Assembly: GCF_002804065.1 (NCBI RefSeq)
Contig: NZ_CP024955.1
Location: 372,001-436,000 of the forward strand
Length of the DNA: 64,000 nucleotides
Direction: 5' to 3'
Source of the DNA: Kyrpidia spormannii
Lineage (GTDB): Bacteria > Bacillota > Bacilli > Kyrpidiales > Kyrpidiaceae
The position numbers were made by a program, and so were the translations under genes. Below, one piece after another: positions 56,349 through 64,000 of this stretch. Each line of letters opens with the position of its first letter. Position 1 is the stretch's first letter. The notes below the pieces were generated by a model. It saw only the letters and a list, made by a program, of their open reading frames with translations. It searched no databases and was not told where the DNA came from.

Positions 56349-57493
56349 ACGGCGAAGCGGACGGCACCGTTTTGGACAACACGACGGAGGGGTTGGCACA
56401 TACCGCCCTCAACGGCATCGCGCCGTATTTTACCATGTTTCCCCTGTCGTTCCCGTACGCCATTCTGAAAGAGCGGGCCCGGGAGGGCGAATGGGTGCTG
56501 GATCCCTTTTGCGGCCGGGGCACGACCAATTATGCCGCCCGGCTCCTGGGGCTGCCCTCGGTGGGAATCGACAGCAGTCCGGTGGCCGTGGCCCTGTCCG
56601 AGGCCAAGCTGGTCAACACGACGCCCGAACGGGTGATCCGGGCGGCGGAGGAGATTCTGGAAGAGGTGCCGGTGCCGGCGGAGGTGCCGGAGGGGGAGTT
56701 CTGGGAGTGGGCCTTTGACACGGAGGTGCTGGCGGTGGTGTGCCGCCTGCGGGAGGGGCTGCTCGCCAACTGCCGGTCCCACGCCCGCAAGGCTCTGCGC
56801 GCCCTCCTGCTCGGTGCTCTCCACGGGCCGCGGGGAAAAACGAAACGGACGTATTTTTCGAACCAGTGCCAGCGGACCTATGCGCCCAAACCCAACTATG
56901 CGGTGACCTTTTGGAAACGGAGGGATCTGCGTCCGGAGCCGGTGGACGTGCTGGGGATCATCCGGGAGCGGGCGGACCGCTATTTCGGCGGGGAGCGGAC
57001 CCGCGGTCGGGGCAAAATTTTGCGGGGCGACAGCCGGGAGGAGGCGGTGTACCGCCGGTTTCCCGCCGGGGCGTCCGGGGCGATCCGGTGGGTCGTCACC
57101 TCGCCTCCTTATTATGGAATGAATACATATTTGCCCGATCAGTGGTTGCGGCTGTGGTTTCTCGGGGGGGCGCCCGAGGTGGCCTACGGGGCCGAGGGGC
57201 AGATCCGCCACTCCAGTCCCGGGGAGTTTGCTGCCCAGATCCGGCGGGTGTGGATGCGGGTCGGGCAGGTGTGCGCTCCCGGGGCCCAGCTCGTCTTCCG
57301 GTTCGGCGGGATCCGGTCGCGGAAGGCGGATCCCCTGGAGATCGTTCGCCTTTCCCTGGAGGGCACCGGCTGGCGGCTGACGGAGCTGCGCCCGGCGGGG
57401 ACGGCGGACGCCGGGCGCCGGCAGGCCCTGCACATCGCCCGGACCGACCGGGCGAAGGAGGAGACGGATGTGTTCGCCCGGTGGGAGGGGTGA
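56345..57493 (+). CDS. DNA methyltransferase (N6-adenine/N4-cytosine type)
   Basis: 382 residues. SAM-binding motif I is LDPFCGRGTTNYAARLLG (Asp53) and catalytic motif IV is TSPPYYGMNTY (about 252-262). No separate target-recognition domain is obvious; the 100 residues between the motifs may serve. GTG 56345 overlaps the herA stop (GTGA). Modification of host DNA with HerA-NurA as the restricting machine is a reasonable hypothesis. Confidence 0.87.
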   Translation: MNGEADGTVLDNTTEGLAHTALNGIAPYFTMFPLSFPYAILKERAREGEWVLDPFCGRGTTNYAARLLGLPSVGIDSSPVAVALSEAKLVNTTPERVIRAAEEILEEVPVPAEVPEGEFWEWAFDTEVLAVVCRLREGLLANCRSHARKALRALLLGALHGPRGKTKRTYFSNQCQRTYAPKPNYAVTFWKRRDLRPEPVDVLGIIRERADRYFGGERTRGRGKILRGDSREEAVYRRFPAGASGAIRWVVTSPPYYGMNTYLPDQWLRLWFLGGAPEVAYGAEGQIRHSSPGEFAAQIRRVWMRVGQVCAPGAQLVFRFGGIRSRKADPLEIVRLSLEGTGWRLTELRPAGTADAGRRQALHIARTDRAKEETDVFARWEG

Positions 57494-57535
57494 GGGTTCC
57501 CCTTGGCCGTTTAAGGAATCAAAGCAGAACCGGTA

Positions 57536-57721
57536 TTGATGGAGAAAAGAGGGAGACCTGTGGCGGTGATTTTACCCTGTGAAGATTTTCTACGTTTGCA
57601 GGATTTGGAGGATGCCGGGTTGGGAGAAGAAGCTCGCAAGGCTGCGGCGGAAGGTTTTTTGAGTGCGGAGGAAACGGAATCGTGGCTGAAGGAGAAGCTG
57701 CGTGAAGCTGATCTTGAGTAA
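57536..57721 (+). pseudogene. 5'-truncated Phd/YefM-type antitoxin
   Basis: The 61 codons begin in the middle of the antitoxin fold: PVLMEKRGRPVAVILPCEDF, then an acidic helical tail. The normal N-terminal DNA-binding part is absent because an in-frame TAA lies at 57512. A TTG at 57536 or ATG 57539 could still start a C-terminal fragment. Confidence 0.65.
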
Positions 57722-57854
57722 AGCGGCGAGAGATTTGAAGGTTTTCTTCACTGGCGCCGTAACTAAGTGGACGGGAGCAGGTCAGACAGTAGAAACCCGC
57801 CTCCCTTTACATTCCCTGTGGCCGTTTGTTAAGGTGGAAATGCGGAGACAATAG
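57702..57854 (+). pseudogene. Toxin gene remnant
   Basis: A GTG overlapping the antitoxin end starts KLILSKAARDLKVFF, like the beginning of a RelE/ParE toxin. The frame then loses similarity and stops after about 50 codons. Low-confidence remnant. Confidence 0.4.
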
Positions 57855-57946
57855 AATATTGGGATGTTTGACTATAGCAAAACCGCTGTGCTGGGATGGG
57901 CGTTTAAACAAATGCGCGTCTATTTCGCCCCAAGGAGGTGGGGGTA

Positions 57947-59098
57947 GTGCTCGAATCATTTCAGGTGACCAATTTCCGGGCCTTTTCCAACTTAAAGATC
58001 GATACCCTGGGAGCGGTCAATCTCATCATTGGAAAAAACAACTCGGGCAAATCGTCTTTGCTGGAAGCGCTCAGGCTGTACAGTTCTCGGGGTTCTCCGG
58101 CGGTAATCATGGAAATTTTAAATTCGAGAAATGAATTGCGCGAACCCCCTCGAGCGGAATTTGTGTATCCGGAGGATCGCCCGGAGTTTACGGATCCAGA
58201 GGATCACAGATCTGTCGGTGTAGTCTTCCTTTTTCACGGGTACAAGGTCGGAGTTAATGGTGCAGGCATGATTCAGATGGGGCCTGTTGGAATGCCGGAT
58301 GAGATTCTGTCTCTTTCTCTCAATTGGTATCGAGCGGTGCCGACTCAGGAGGGGCCTCCGAGTTGGGAGCCGGTTTCGAGAACGACGGATGAGGAGCGAC
58401 AAGACCTGCGTTCCGCTTTGACGATTCGATGGGGAGATTCTGAAAAAGGGCGTTTGTGGTTGGATGACATGTTGATGCGGCATAGACGAATCCTCAATTC
58501 GGATAGGCTTCTGGATCGAGGGAGGCTGTGTTGTTACGTTCCTGCAGGGGGGCTCAGGCCGTTCGAAATTGCTTGGTGGTGGGAAAGGGTGGCTCTGACC
58601 GAAGAAGAAGAAGATGTTCTGAAGGCGTTACGACTCATTGAGCCGGACGTGGAACGGGTGGCGATGGTAGATGCGTTTATGCCAAGGTTCGGTGGGGTCC
58701 CCGTTGTGAGAATCCGTGGTACTTCATTCCCGGTGCCCCTACGCAGCCTCGGGGACGGCATGAACCGGCTTTTTGGCATCATCTTGGCGCTGGTCAACGC
58801 CAAGAACGGCCTGCTGTTGATTGACGAAATTGAAAACGGCGTCCATTACACCGTTCAGCCGGAGCTCTGGCGGATCATCATTCATACAGCGAAGCGGCTC
58901 AATGTTCAGGTTTTTGCAACCACCCACAGTTGGGACTGCATCGAGGCCTTCCAAAGGGCTTTGCAACATGGCGAACAGGATGGGCGGGGAATCGGGTATC
59001 TCATCCGCCTGAACCGGCGGGAGCAGGGCGTTGTGGCTACGATATATGACGAAAAAGACCTGGCGGTGATTACTCGGGATCATGTTGAGGTGCGATAA
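57947..59098 (+). CDS. AAA_15/21 family ATPase (OLD/AriA-like)
   Basis: 383 residues. MLESFQVTNFRAF and Walker A IIGKNNSGKSSLLEAL (about 28-43) are typical of OLD-type ABC ATPases. The C-terminal half has the signature-like PLRSLGDGMNRLFGIIL, Walker B GLLLIDEIENGVHY and switch ATTHSWDCIEAF. GTG 57947 is eight bases after AAGGAGG. It is followed by a stand-alone TOPRIM-like gene, giving a two-gene version of OLD nuclease architecture. Confidence 0.88.
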   Translation: MLESFQVTNFRAFSNLKIDTLGAVNLIIGKNNSGKSSLLEALRLYSSRGSPAVIMEILNSRNELREPPRAEFVYPEDRPEFTDPEDHRSVGVVFLFHGYKVGVNGAGMIQMGPVGMPDEILSLSLNWYRAVPTQEGPPSWEPVSRTTDEERQDLRSALTIRWGDSEKGRLWLDDMLMRHRRILNSDRLLDRGRLCCYVPAGGLRPFEIAWWWERVALTEEEEDVLKALRLIEPDVERVAMVDAFMPRFGGVPVVRIRGTSFPVPLRSLGDGMNRLFGIILALVNAKNGLLLIDEIENGVHYTVQPELWRIIIHTAKRLNVQVFATTHSWDCIEAFQRALQHGEQDGRGIGYLIRLNRREQGVVATIYDEKDLAVITRDHVEVR

Positions 59099-59100
59099 CG

Positions 59101-59733
59101 GTGGGTAAAGTAAAGTTTCAGGGCAACAGGATTTTGCTTGTGGAAGGGAAAGACGACCTGCACGTCGTCACCAATCTTTGTAATATTCATGGTGTCCCGA
59201 AGACCTTTGATGTGGATGATGCGGAAGGGGTCGAGCATTTGCTCGACGTCTTTCGTGTCCTCATCAAAAAGCCCTCGAACAAGGAGAGGATCGGGATCAT
59301 CGTGGATGCCGACCTGGATATTGAATCCAGATGGCTAAGTATCAGGAAAATGCTTGTTCAGGCAGGATATACTTCGATTCCTCTTAAGCCGCAGCCTTCG
59401 GGCACCGTCATCAAGGATCCCGAAGGGCCAGTGATTGGCATATGGATCATGCCAAATAACACTGTTCCCGGAATTCTAGAAGATTTCGTGGCCTTCCTTG
59501 TGCCGCCGAACGATCCCTTGTGGCCTCGGGTCGAGGGATGTTTACAGAATCTTCCTTTCTGTTCTAACCGATTTGAAGACAAGGACTGGTCAAAAGCGCG
59601 TCTCCACACATGGCTGGCCTGGCAAAAAGAACCGGGTAAACCAATTGGGGTAGCGATTTCGAAACGATATTTGGATGCTGGGGTACCGGTGGCACAAGAA
59701 TTGGTTGATTGGTTGAAGAGGGTCTTTGCTTAA
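59101..59733 (+). CDS. DUF3226 TOPRIM-like protein, partner of the AAA ATPase
   Basis: 210 residues. TOPRIM acidic residues are seen in ILLVEGKDDLHVV (Glu15) and IGIIVDADLDIESRW (Asp69, Asp71, Asp73), followed by the DUF3226 segments IWIMPNNTVPGILEDF and TWLAWQKEPGKPIGVAIS. It starts two bases after the ATPase stop. By analogy with split ATPase/TOPRIM defence systems it may be the nuclease effector. Confidence 0.87.
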   Translation: MGKVKFQGNRILLVEGKDDLHVVTNLCNIHGVPKTFDVDDAEGVEHLLDVFRVLIKKPSNKERIGIIVDADLDIESRWLSIRKMLVQAGYTSIPLKPQPSGTVIKDPEGPVIGIWIMPNNTVPGILEDFVAFLVPPNDPLWPRVEGCLQNLPFCSNRFEDKDWSKARLHTWLAWQKEPGKPIGVAISKRYLDAGVPVAQELVDWLKRVFA

Positions 59734-59829
59734 GGATGGATTTATAAAAGGGAAACGATTGGACTTTCTACATTCCAAAGGAATACGAACGTTGCCATAC
59801 GTGAAGCACTTCAATTTCAATAATCTGAT

Positions 59830-61100
59830 ATGAACGAGGCTGTCAAGTACCCGGCCCCGTGGTTTTTGTTTTTCCGTGAAGAGCCCGGCCCGACGAGGGG
59901 ACGGCCTCCCGCAAGCAATCGCCCATACAAAGCCAAGAAGTTCTATGGCTACAGACGTCACCGAAACGCCTATCGGCTTGCCCTTGCTTACCATCCTCCG
60001 ATACATCCTCCGATACTTGCGATGGAGCCGGTCCTGGGCACGCCAGGCGATGTCGGTGATTTTGGCCGGCTGTCCTTCCTGTCGCTTCCTGATCTGTCCT
60101 TTGATTGCCGGTTTGTATCGATAGCTCCACGCCGCCTCAACGAGTACCCGTCGCAAGTGGGCGTTGCCCGTTTTCGTGATCCCTCCCTGCCAGCGCCGTG
60201 TCCCACTGGAAAACTCTTTCGGTACGAGTCCCGCGTAGGCCATGAGCTGACGGGGGTTGCGAAACCGTGAAAACTCGCCCACCTCAGCACCAGCGACACG
60301 GCCGTCACTTCGGCAACGCCACGCAAGGTCTGTAGCGCCTGAATCACCGGCGCCCGATCACTCTGGGTGGCCTGCTCGTGAATCGCCGCCTCCAACCGCT
60401 GAATCCGCCCCTCGATTTCGTCGAGTGCGTGCAGATACTCCTGAAAGACCGTCTGCAATCGCACGTCCGACCAGGACAATTGATCCAACCAATTCCGATG
60501 AGCCTTGGACCAGGCCCGTGTCCCTTCGAGAGGACGCCGATTCCACCGCAACAGAAACTTCGACAGCCGATGCCGCGCCCGTAAACGATCCTGGACGGCG
60601 TCTTCCCGAGCACGGACAAGATCACGCAGGGCTTCATCGACCTCCCCCGGCACCCAGACCGGTGTCAACTCTCCCGCTCGCAGCAGTTGAGCCAGGCGAA
60701 CCGCATCTCGCTTATCGGTCTTTACTCGATCTCCGGGTCTGGTGGGGATGAGCGACGGTGCCACCACGATGCAAGACAGTCCCATCGCTCGAAGCAGGCG
60801 ATAGAGCCCGTATCCGGTTGGTCCGGCTTCGTAGCAGAATTCCAGCCGAACGGAAGGGCCTCCGAGTTGCTTTACCACCTTGTGTACGGCCTCGACCGTA
60901 TGAGGGTATGTCCCGACAAAACGAACCTCCCCCCGTCCACCTTCTGCAACCGCCACGGCAATCGTGTCCTTCGAGACGTCCAAACCGACGAATTTTGTGG
61001 TATCCTTCATAGTGCTGGCTCCTTTCGTATGTGGCTCTGCAATGGTCTGTCAACTTCCATTGTAACCCACGGCTTACGAAACGGGGCCAGCCTCGTTCAT
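59830..61100 (-). mobile_element. IS110/IS1111-type insertion sequence, probably inactive
   Basis: About 1.27 kb containing a minus-strand IS110 transposase with a frameshift. A 13-base inverted repeat (59830-59842 and 61088-61100, ATGAACGAGGCTG) lies at or near the ends, as in the IS1111 subgroup, which has subterminal repeats. Exact ends are not determined. It lies just downstream of the DUF3226 gene. Confidence 0.8.
59831..61010 (-). pseudogene. Frameshifted IS110-family transposase
   Basis: The N-terminal DEDD domain reads FVGLDVSKDTIAVAV, then KTDKRDAVRLAQLL. The C-terminal transposase_20 part (FRNPRQLMAYAGLVPKEFSSG, GGITKTGNAHLRRVLVEAAW) is in another frame. The break is near 60285-60291, where one base seems to be missing in the SLV-AEVGEFSRF region. 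The C-terminal frame has no stop inside the element and runs on into antisense of the DUF3226 gene, a further sign of decay or of an end truncation. Confidence 0.8.
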
Positions 61101-61224
61101 TATGACTTACCGAAGGGGTATAGCTCACTCACATAAATATCTAACCCAATCCCTATCCCTGTGGAGGAGGAGCGGGAGGGGTGAATGGCCGTGAGGCCGG
61201 AGCGGAGCGCCCTCCCCTGAATAG

Positions 61225-61279
61225 GGCCTGTGGAGCTTGTGGACAACCCGCTTTTGGTTGTCCATCAAATCCACAGGCC
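61225..61279. other. Long two-tier hairpin
   Basis: Outer 10-bp perfect stem (61225-61234 with 61270-61279), a 5/5 internal loop, inner 9-bp perfect stem (61240-61248 with 61256-61264) and a 7-base loop. No T tract follows on either strand. No gene is seen between 61101 and 61325. Confidence 0.75.
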
Positions 61280-61325
61280 GTGGTCTTTCAGGGTGAGCCC
61301 GGTGTGACAAGGGCATCGCCGCAGA

Positions 61326-61685
61326 TCAGTCTTTCTGTTCTTGGGGTTTGCGGAACTGGCTGATCTTTGAGGCCAACTCCGGAACCAATTCGGCTAGTTT
61401 CTCTAAAGCCCCCTTTTGGCTGAGGGAGAAGACCTTGACCTCATCGTCCCGGATGATCACCAGGGCCGCGGGGACGAGCTTGGCCCCTCCGCCGCCGCCG
61501 CTTCCGGTCCCGCCTGAGCCTTCCGGTTCATTGCCTTGTCCGCCACCGCCGCCGAATCCAAAGGATGCGCTCACTACCGGGATGAGCGTGGTGTTGCCGA
61601 CGGTGATGGGCTCTCCGATGACCGTCTTCGTATTGACGAGATTTTCCAAATGCGCGACAACGGCGTCAATCGTTTCCTTAACCAT
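61326..61685 (-). CDS. gerW: GerW/YtfJ sporulation protein
   Basis: 119 residues. The conserved TVIGEPITVGNTTLIPVVSASFGFGGGGG segment, a Gly-rich loop and LVPAALVIIRDDEVKVFSL identify YtfJ/GerW, made in the forespore and needed for some germination responses. AAGGAGGCGC precedes ATG 61685. It supports a spore-forming host. Confidence 0.93.
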   Translation of the reverse strand: MVKETIDAVVAHLENLVNTKTVIGEPITVGNTTLIPVVSASFGFGGGGGQGNEPEGSGGTGSGGGGGAKLVPAALVIIRDDEVKVFSLSQKGALEKLAELVPELASKISQFRKPQEQKD

Positions 61686-62614
61686 GTCAATGCGCCTCCT
61701 TGTTGAGTCCGATCGCGCCTGCCGGGGGCCCGCCACAGGTTCCGCAAGGCCCGGAGCAGCCGGCGTACGTCTTTTCTGGCCAGAAGCGACAGGGCGGTGC
61801 CGAGGATGGCAATGGGGGTGAACCGGGCTTGGCCCCGCAGGGTGAGGTCCGGGACGGTGTTGACAAAATCCGGTTGAATTCCGAGGGAGATCCGCTCCTT
61901 TGTTGCCGCGCCTGCGACCGGCTCCAGCGCCGCCTGGAGGGCCGCGATCCAGCCGGTCCAGGCCGGGTCCGGGGTCGCGTAGGTTCCGCGGGCCTGAAAT
62001 TCCAGGTGAAGGGCTTTGGCCAAACGCCCCAGAACCGTGAAAGCTGTGGCGATCCATTCTTCGTCTCTCATTCGCCGGAGAAGCCGGGGCAGATCCCGGG
62101 CGTCAAAGCCACTCGTCCGTCCGCCGGCCGACTTTTGGCGGGTGTCCCGGCGGGCTCGGCGCCTCTTCCGCCCTCGGCGGGTCGCGCCCGCGCGACTGGG
62201 GCCGGCCCGCCGCTTCGCCACGGGGATTCCCGCGATGCGCAGTTCAAGCTCGGGCCCCGGATGGCGGGCGTCCGGCCCACTGCCCGGCAGGGTCTCCTGG
62301 GCAGTCGGGCTGCCGGATCCCTCCATAGCCGGTAGGAGCGGTTCGATCCCCAGGCCGGATCCCCCGCTGGTCGGTTCGGACCTCCCGTTCGTCGGTTCGG
62401 GCGTCCCGTCCGCCCGCCGGGGTTCCCCGACCCGGAGTCGTATCCGGACAACCCCCCAGTACCACGTCGCGGACAAGCTTCCTTCTGAGGTTGTCCCGAC
62501 CCGGCCGGCGGCCTGAAGGCGGCAGGGGCCGAGCAGGACGAAGACGAGCAAAATCACCGCCAGGGCAGCCACCGTCCAGGCGGCCCAGTGAACCATGGAC
62601 AACAGCGCGGTCAT
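61574..62614 (-). CDS. DUF2953 protein, 3' end overlapping gerW
   Basis: 346 residues: an N-terminal membrane helix (WAAWTVAALAVILLVFVLL), a long low-complexity Gly/Arg/Pro linker, then the DUF2953 part (YATPDPAWTGWIAALQAAL, GIQPDFVNTVPDLTLRGQARFTPIAIL). In spore formers DUF2953 genes precede gerW. The frame overruns gerW by 112 bases. In the next frame a stop lies four bases before the gerW start, so a frameshift near 61700-61715 may have lengthened the tail. Confidence 0.75.
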   Translation of the reverse strand: MTALLSMVHWAAWTVAALAVILLVFVLLGPCRLQAAGRVGTTSEGSLSATWYWGVVRIRLRVGEPRRADGTPEPTNGRSEPTSGGSGLGIEPLLPAMEGSGSPTAQETLPGSGPDARHPGPELELRIAGIPVAKRRAGPSRAGATRRGRKRRRARRDTRQKSAGGRTSGFDARDLPRLLRRMRDEEWIATAFTVLGRLAKALHLEFQARGTYATPDPAWTGWIAALQAALEPVAGAATKERISLGIQPDFVNTVPDLTLRGQARFTPIAILGTALSLLARKDVRRLLRALRNLWRAPGRRDRTQQGGALTWLRKRLTPLSRIWKISSIRRRSSESPSPSATPRSSR

Positions 62615-62664
62615 GTCTTGGACCTCCTCCGCCCCCCGGCGCCTTTGTGATCAGCTCCGAAGGC

Positions 62665-62695
62665 TGCCCGGCACTGCGGGCTGATCCGCCGGGCA
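62665..62695 (-). terminator. Possible terminator after the anti-sigma gene
   Basis: TGCCCGGC (62665-62672) pairs with GCCGGGCA (62688-62695), without a clear T tract on the minus strand. Confidence 0.4.
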
Positions 62696-62704
62696 CCCCC
62701 GTTT

Positions 62705-63211
62705 TTACCTTGGACGGGGAATCAGGCCCAGGAGCCTTCCGAGGCGGCCTTTTTTTCGCCTCCCCGTCTTGGGGGAATGTGATGCCCGGCCGGAGGAAGC
62801 CGGGGGCCGGGTCAACAGGTGTGCCCCGGGGATATACTGCATCCCCGTCCATACCGGCCGCATGATCGCCGGCTGCGCTTTCAGCCAGAGAAGGGCGGCC
62901 TGGCGGGCCGGGAGAGGGGAGGACCGCGGCGCGGACTCGCTCTCGCCGTGGGGCCCTGCTCCTGCGGTATCCCTCCGGACCTGTTCACGATGAGCTTTTA
63001 CGGCTGCCAGTACCTGCCGGCGCTGATAGACGAGTTCCGGGGCCGGCTCGACATCGGCGACCCGGTCCAACTCCATCCACAACAGTTTCAGCGCGGCGAG
63101 TTCCCGGCGGCACGTCGGGCAAATCGCCAAATGATGCTGCACCGCCGCCTCCGCCTCGGGCTCCAACTCCTGGTCCAAATACGCCTGCAACAACATCGGG
63201 TCGCATTCCAC
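62705..63211 (-). CDS. Zinc-finger anti-sigma factor
   Basis: 168 residues. The first 45 carry the zf-HC2 pattern, ECDPMLLQAYLDQELEPEAEAAVQHHLAICPTCRREL, with His and the CPTC pair binding zinc. The rest is basic and polar with only a weak hydrophobic stretch, so it may be cytoplasmic. The start is GTG, three bases after the sigma stop. It should hold the ECF factor inactive until a signal arrives. Confidence 0.85.
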   Translation of the reverse strand: MECDPMLLQAYLDQELEPEAEAAVQHHLAICPTCRRELAALKLLWMELDRVADVEPAPELVYQRRQVLAAVKAHREQVRRDTAGAGPHGESESAPRSSPLPARQAALLWLKAQPAIMRPVWTGMQYIPGAHLLTRPPASSGRASHSPKTGRRKKGRLGRLLGLIPRPR

Positions 63212-63214
63212 CTT

Positions 63215-63802
63215 TCACACCTCCCATCCGTAGAGCCGGGCGAGCTCCGCTTTCAGCCGGTTCCGGGCGCGAAACAGATAGGTTTTGACCGTGCCTACCG
63301 GGAGATCGGCGGCTTCGGCGATTTCTTGATAACTCATCCCCTCCTGGTGGCGGAGGGTGACCACCAGGCGATACACGGGAGGGAGCCGTCCCACGGCCTC
63401 CCAAATCCGGGCGCTCAGGTCCCGCCATTCCACTGCTGCCGCGGGGTCGTCCCCGGAGGTCAGGGTGTCCGCCAGAACGACCTGTTCCCCCAAGGCGTAT
63501 TCCAGGGAAAGGGGCTTTTCACCGGTTCCCGCCCGGGAGTCCCGGAGGTGGTTGAGTGAAAGGCGGACGGCCACCTGGCGCAGCCAGGGCTTGAAAGGTC
63601 TCCCGGGTTCAAACCGGTCCAGGTGCTGAAAAGCCCGGATGAAGGTCTCCTGGGTGAGATCCAGGGCGTCTTCCCGGTTGCCCGTCAGGCGAAAACACAG
63701 AGTGTAGACATATTTTTCATAGCGCCGCATTAACTCCCGATACCCCTCCTCCGCCCCCTCCCGGCAGAGGAGGATCAGCCGGCGGTCTTCTCCGGCGGGC
63801 AT
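63215..63802 (-). CDS. ECF-type RNA polymerase sigma factor
   Basis: 195 residues. Region 2 is EEGYRELMRRYEKYVYTL...REDALDLTQETFIRAFQHLDRF, and region 4 is LPPVYRLVVTLRHQEGMSYQEIAEAADLPVGTVKTYLFRARNRLKAEL. It resembles SigW/RpoE-type factors. ATG 63802 follows GGGAGTGGGG. Upstream promoter blocks are shared with a truncated paralog at 52.0-52.3 kb, which suggests autoregulation. Confidence 0.93.
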   Translation of the reverse strand: MPAGEDRRLILLCREGAEEGYRELMRRYEKYVYTLCFRLTGNREDALDLTQETFIRAFQHLDRFEPGRPFKPWLRQVAVRLSLNHLRDSRAGTGEKPLSLEYALGEQVVLADTLTSGDDPAAAVEWRDLSARIWEAVGRLPPVYRLVVTLRHQEGMSYQEIAEAADLPVGTVKTYLFRARNRLKAELARLYGWEV

Positions 63803-63834
63803 CCGGCCCCACTCCCTTCCCTTCCATCCCCACT

Positions 63835-63862
63835 ATACCCGGCCCGTGGGTGCCGGGTTTCA
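63835..63862 (-). promoter_or_regulatory. ECF-type promoter of the sigma/anti-sigma operon
   Basis: On the minus strand TGAAA, 15 bases, CCGGGTAT, conserved in sequence and spacing with 52374-52401. The rest of the window to 64000 shows no gene. Confidence 0.65.
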
Positions 63863-64000
63863 AGAAAACGCTCGGCTGCGAAAAATTTTGTCCACCGGCC
63901 TGGGCCGCCCGGTGGGGCGAGGGGACCTGTCCGCGGCAACGGCCGTTCACCGTCGCGGCACTGTGGCGCGCCAGCGCTTCACAGGAACCGACCACGCGGG

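Noticed and set aside
57947-59733. Direct naming as PARIS or Gabija
   Set aside because: The TOPRIM partner is of DUF3226 type rather than DUF4435, and no UvrD-like helicase is present; only the architecture is similar.

Overview
The window is a high-GC chromosomal segment of a spore-forming, probably thermophilic member of the Bacillota. It carries gerW/ytfJ, ccdC, yqgQ, DUF1540 and DUF1292 genes, a yhaO-yhaN pair, GTG/TTG starts behind strong Shine-Dalgarno sites, and a 16S gene of Alicyclobacillaceae type. A Kyrpidia-like organism is my best guess, but the genus is inferred from general resemblance and not from any search.

Layout. 0-3.2 kb: a 5'-truncated formaldehyde dehydrogenase gene, an aquaporin and an SDR oxidoreductase. 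3.6-8.6 kb: a complete 16S-23S-5S rRNA operon with two promoters, long processing stems, no tRNA in the spacer and a strong terminator. 8.6-12.1 kb: a sulfur-handling cassette (ArsR-rhodanese fusion, persulfide-dioxygenase-like MBL protein, MFS transporter, methyltransferase). 12.1-23.8 kb: two glycosyltransferases, an MntP-like pump, an Lgt-like membrane protein, yhaO-yhaN, a DMT exporter, a split chromate transporter and a TerC/YjbE protein. 23.8-28.8 kb: the arginine operon argC-J-B-x-D behind a promoter that overlaps inverted repeats resembling ARG boxes. 28.9-33.3 kb: small Bacilli housekeeping genes, ccdC, and a CDF metal exporter with its CsoR/RcnR-type repressor and operator.

33.3-44.8 kb: an NMT1/SsuA-type ABC transporter operon (binding protein, ATPase, permease) split by an 8.58-kb integrative element. 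The element is bounded by 99-bp direct repeats with one mismatch that span the ATPase/permease gene junction, so both genes stay intact. It encodes a tyrosine integrase, Cro-like and winged-helix regulators, a prim-pol primase, a DUF3987 ATPase, a terminase-small-subunit-like HTH protein, a sigma-region-4/ArpU-like protein and at least eight tiny orphan proteins. It has no capsid, tail, portal, large terminase or lysis genes. Just after the replication genes lies a 210-bp, almost mirror-symmetric array of ten ACTCGACA/TGTCGAGT boxes, which is a strong replication-origin candidate. I read the element as a phage-satellite-like or cryptic integrative replicon.

44.9-52.3 kb: DUF2892 protein, aldo/keto reductase, a secreted two-repeat protein interrupted by a 1,889-nt group II intron whose exact removal restores a 570-codon frame, an MFS transporter and a truncated ECF sigma paralog. 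52.6-61.1 kb: a defence-island-like region with a solitary CRISPR-type repeat, an overlapping nurA-herA-DNA methyltransferase operon, a broken toxin-antitoxin pair, an AAA ATPase plus DUF3226 TOPRIM pair (OLD/PARIS-like architecture) and a frameshifted IS110/IS1111-type insertion sequence. 61.3-63.9 kb: gerW and a DUF2953 gene, then an ECF sigma/anti-sigma pair whose promoter elements are conserved in front of the truncated sigma copy 11 kb away.
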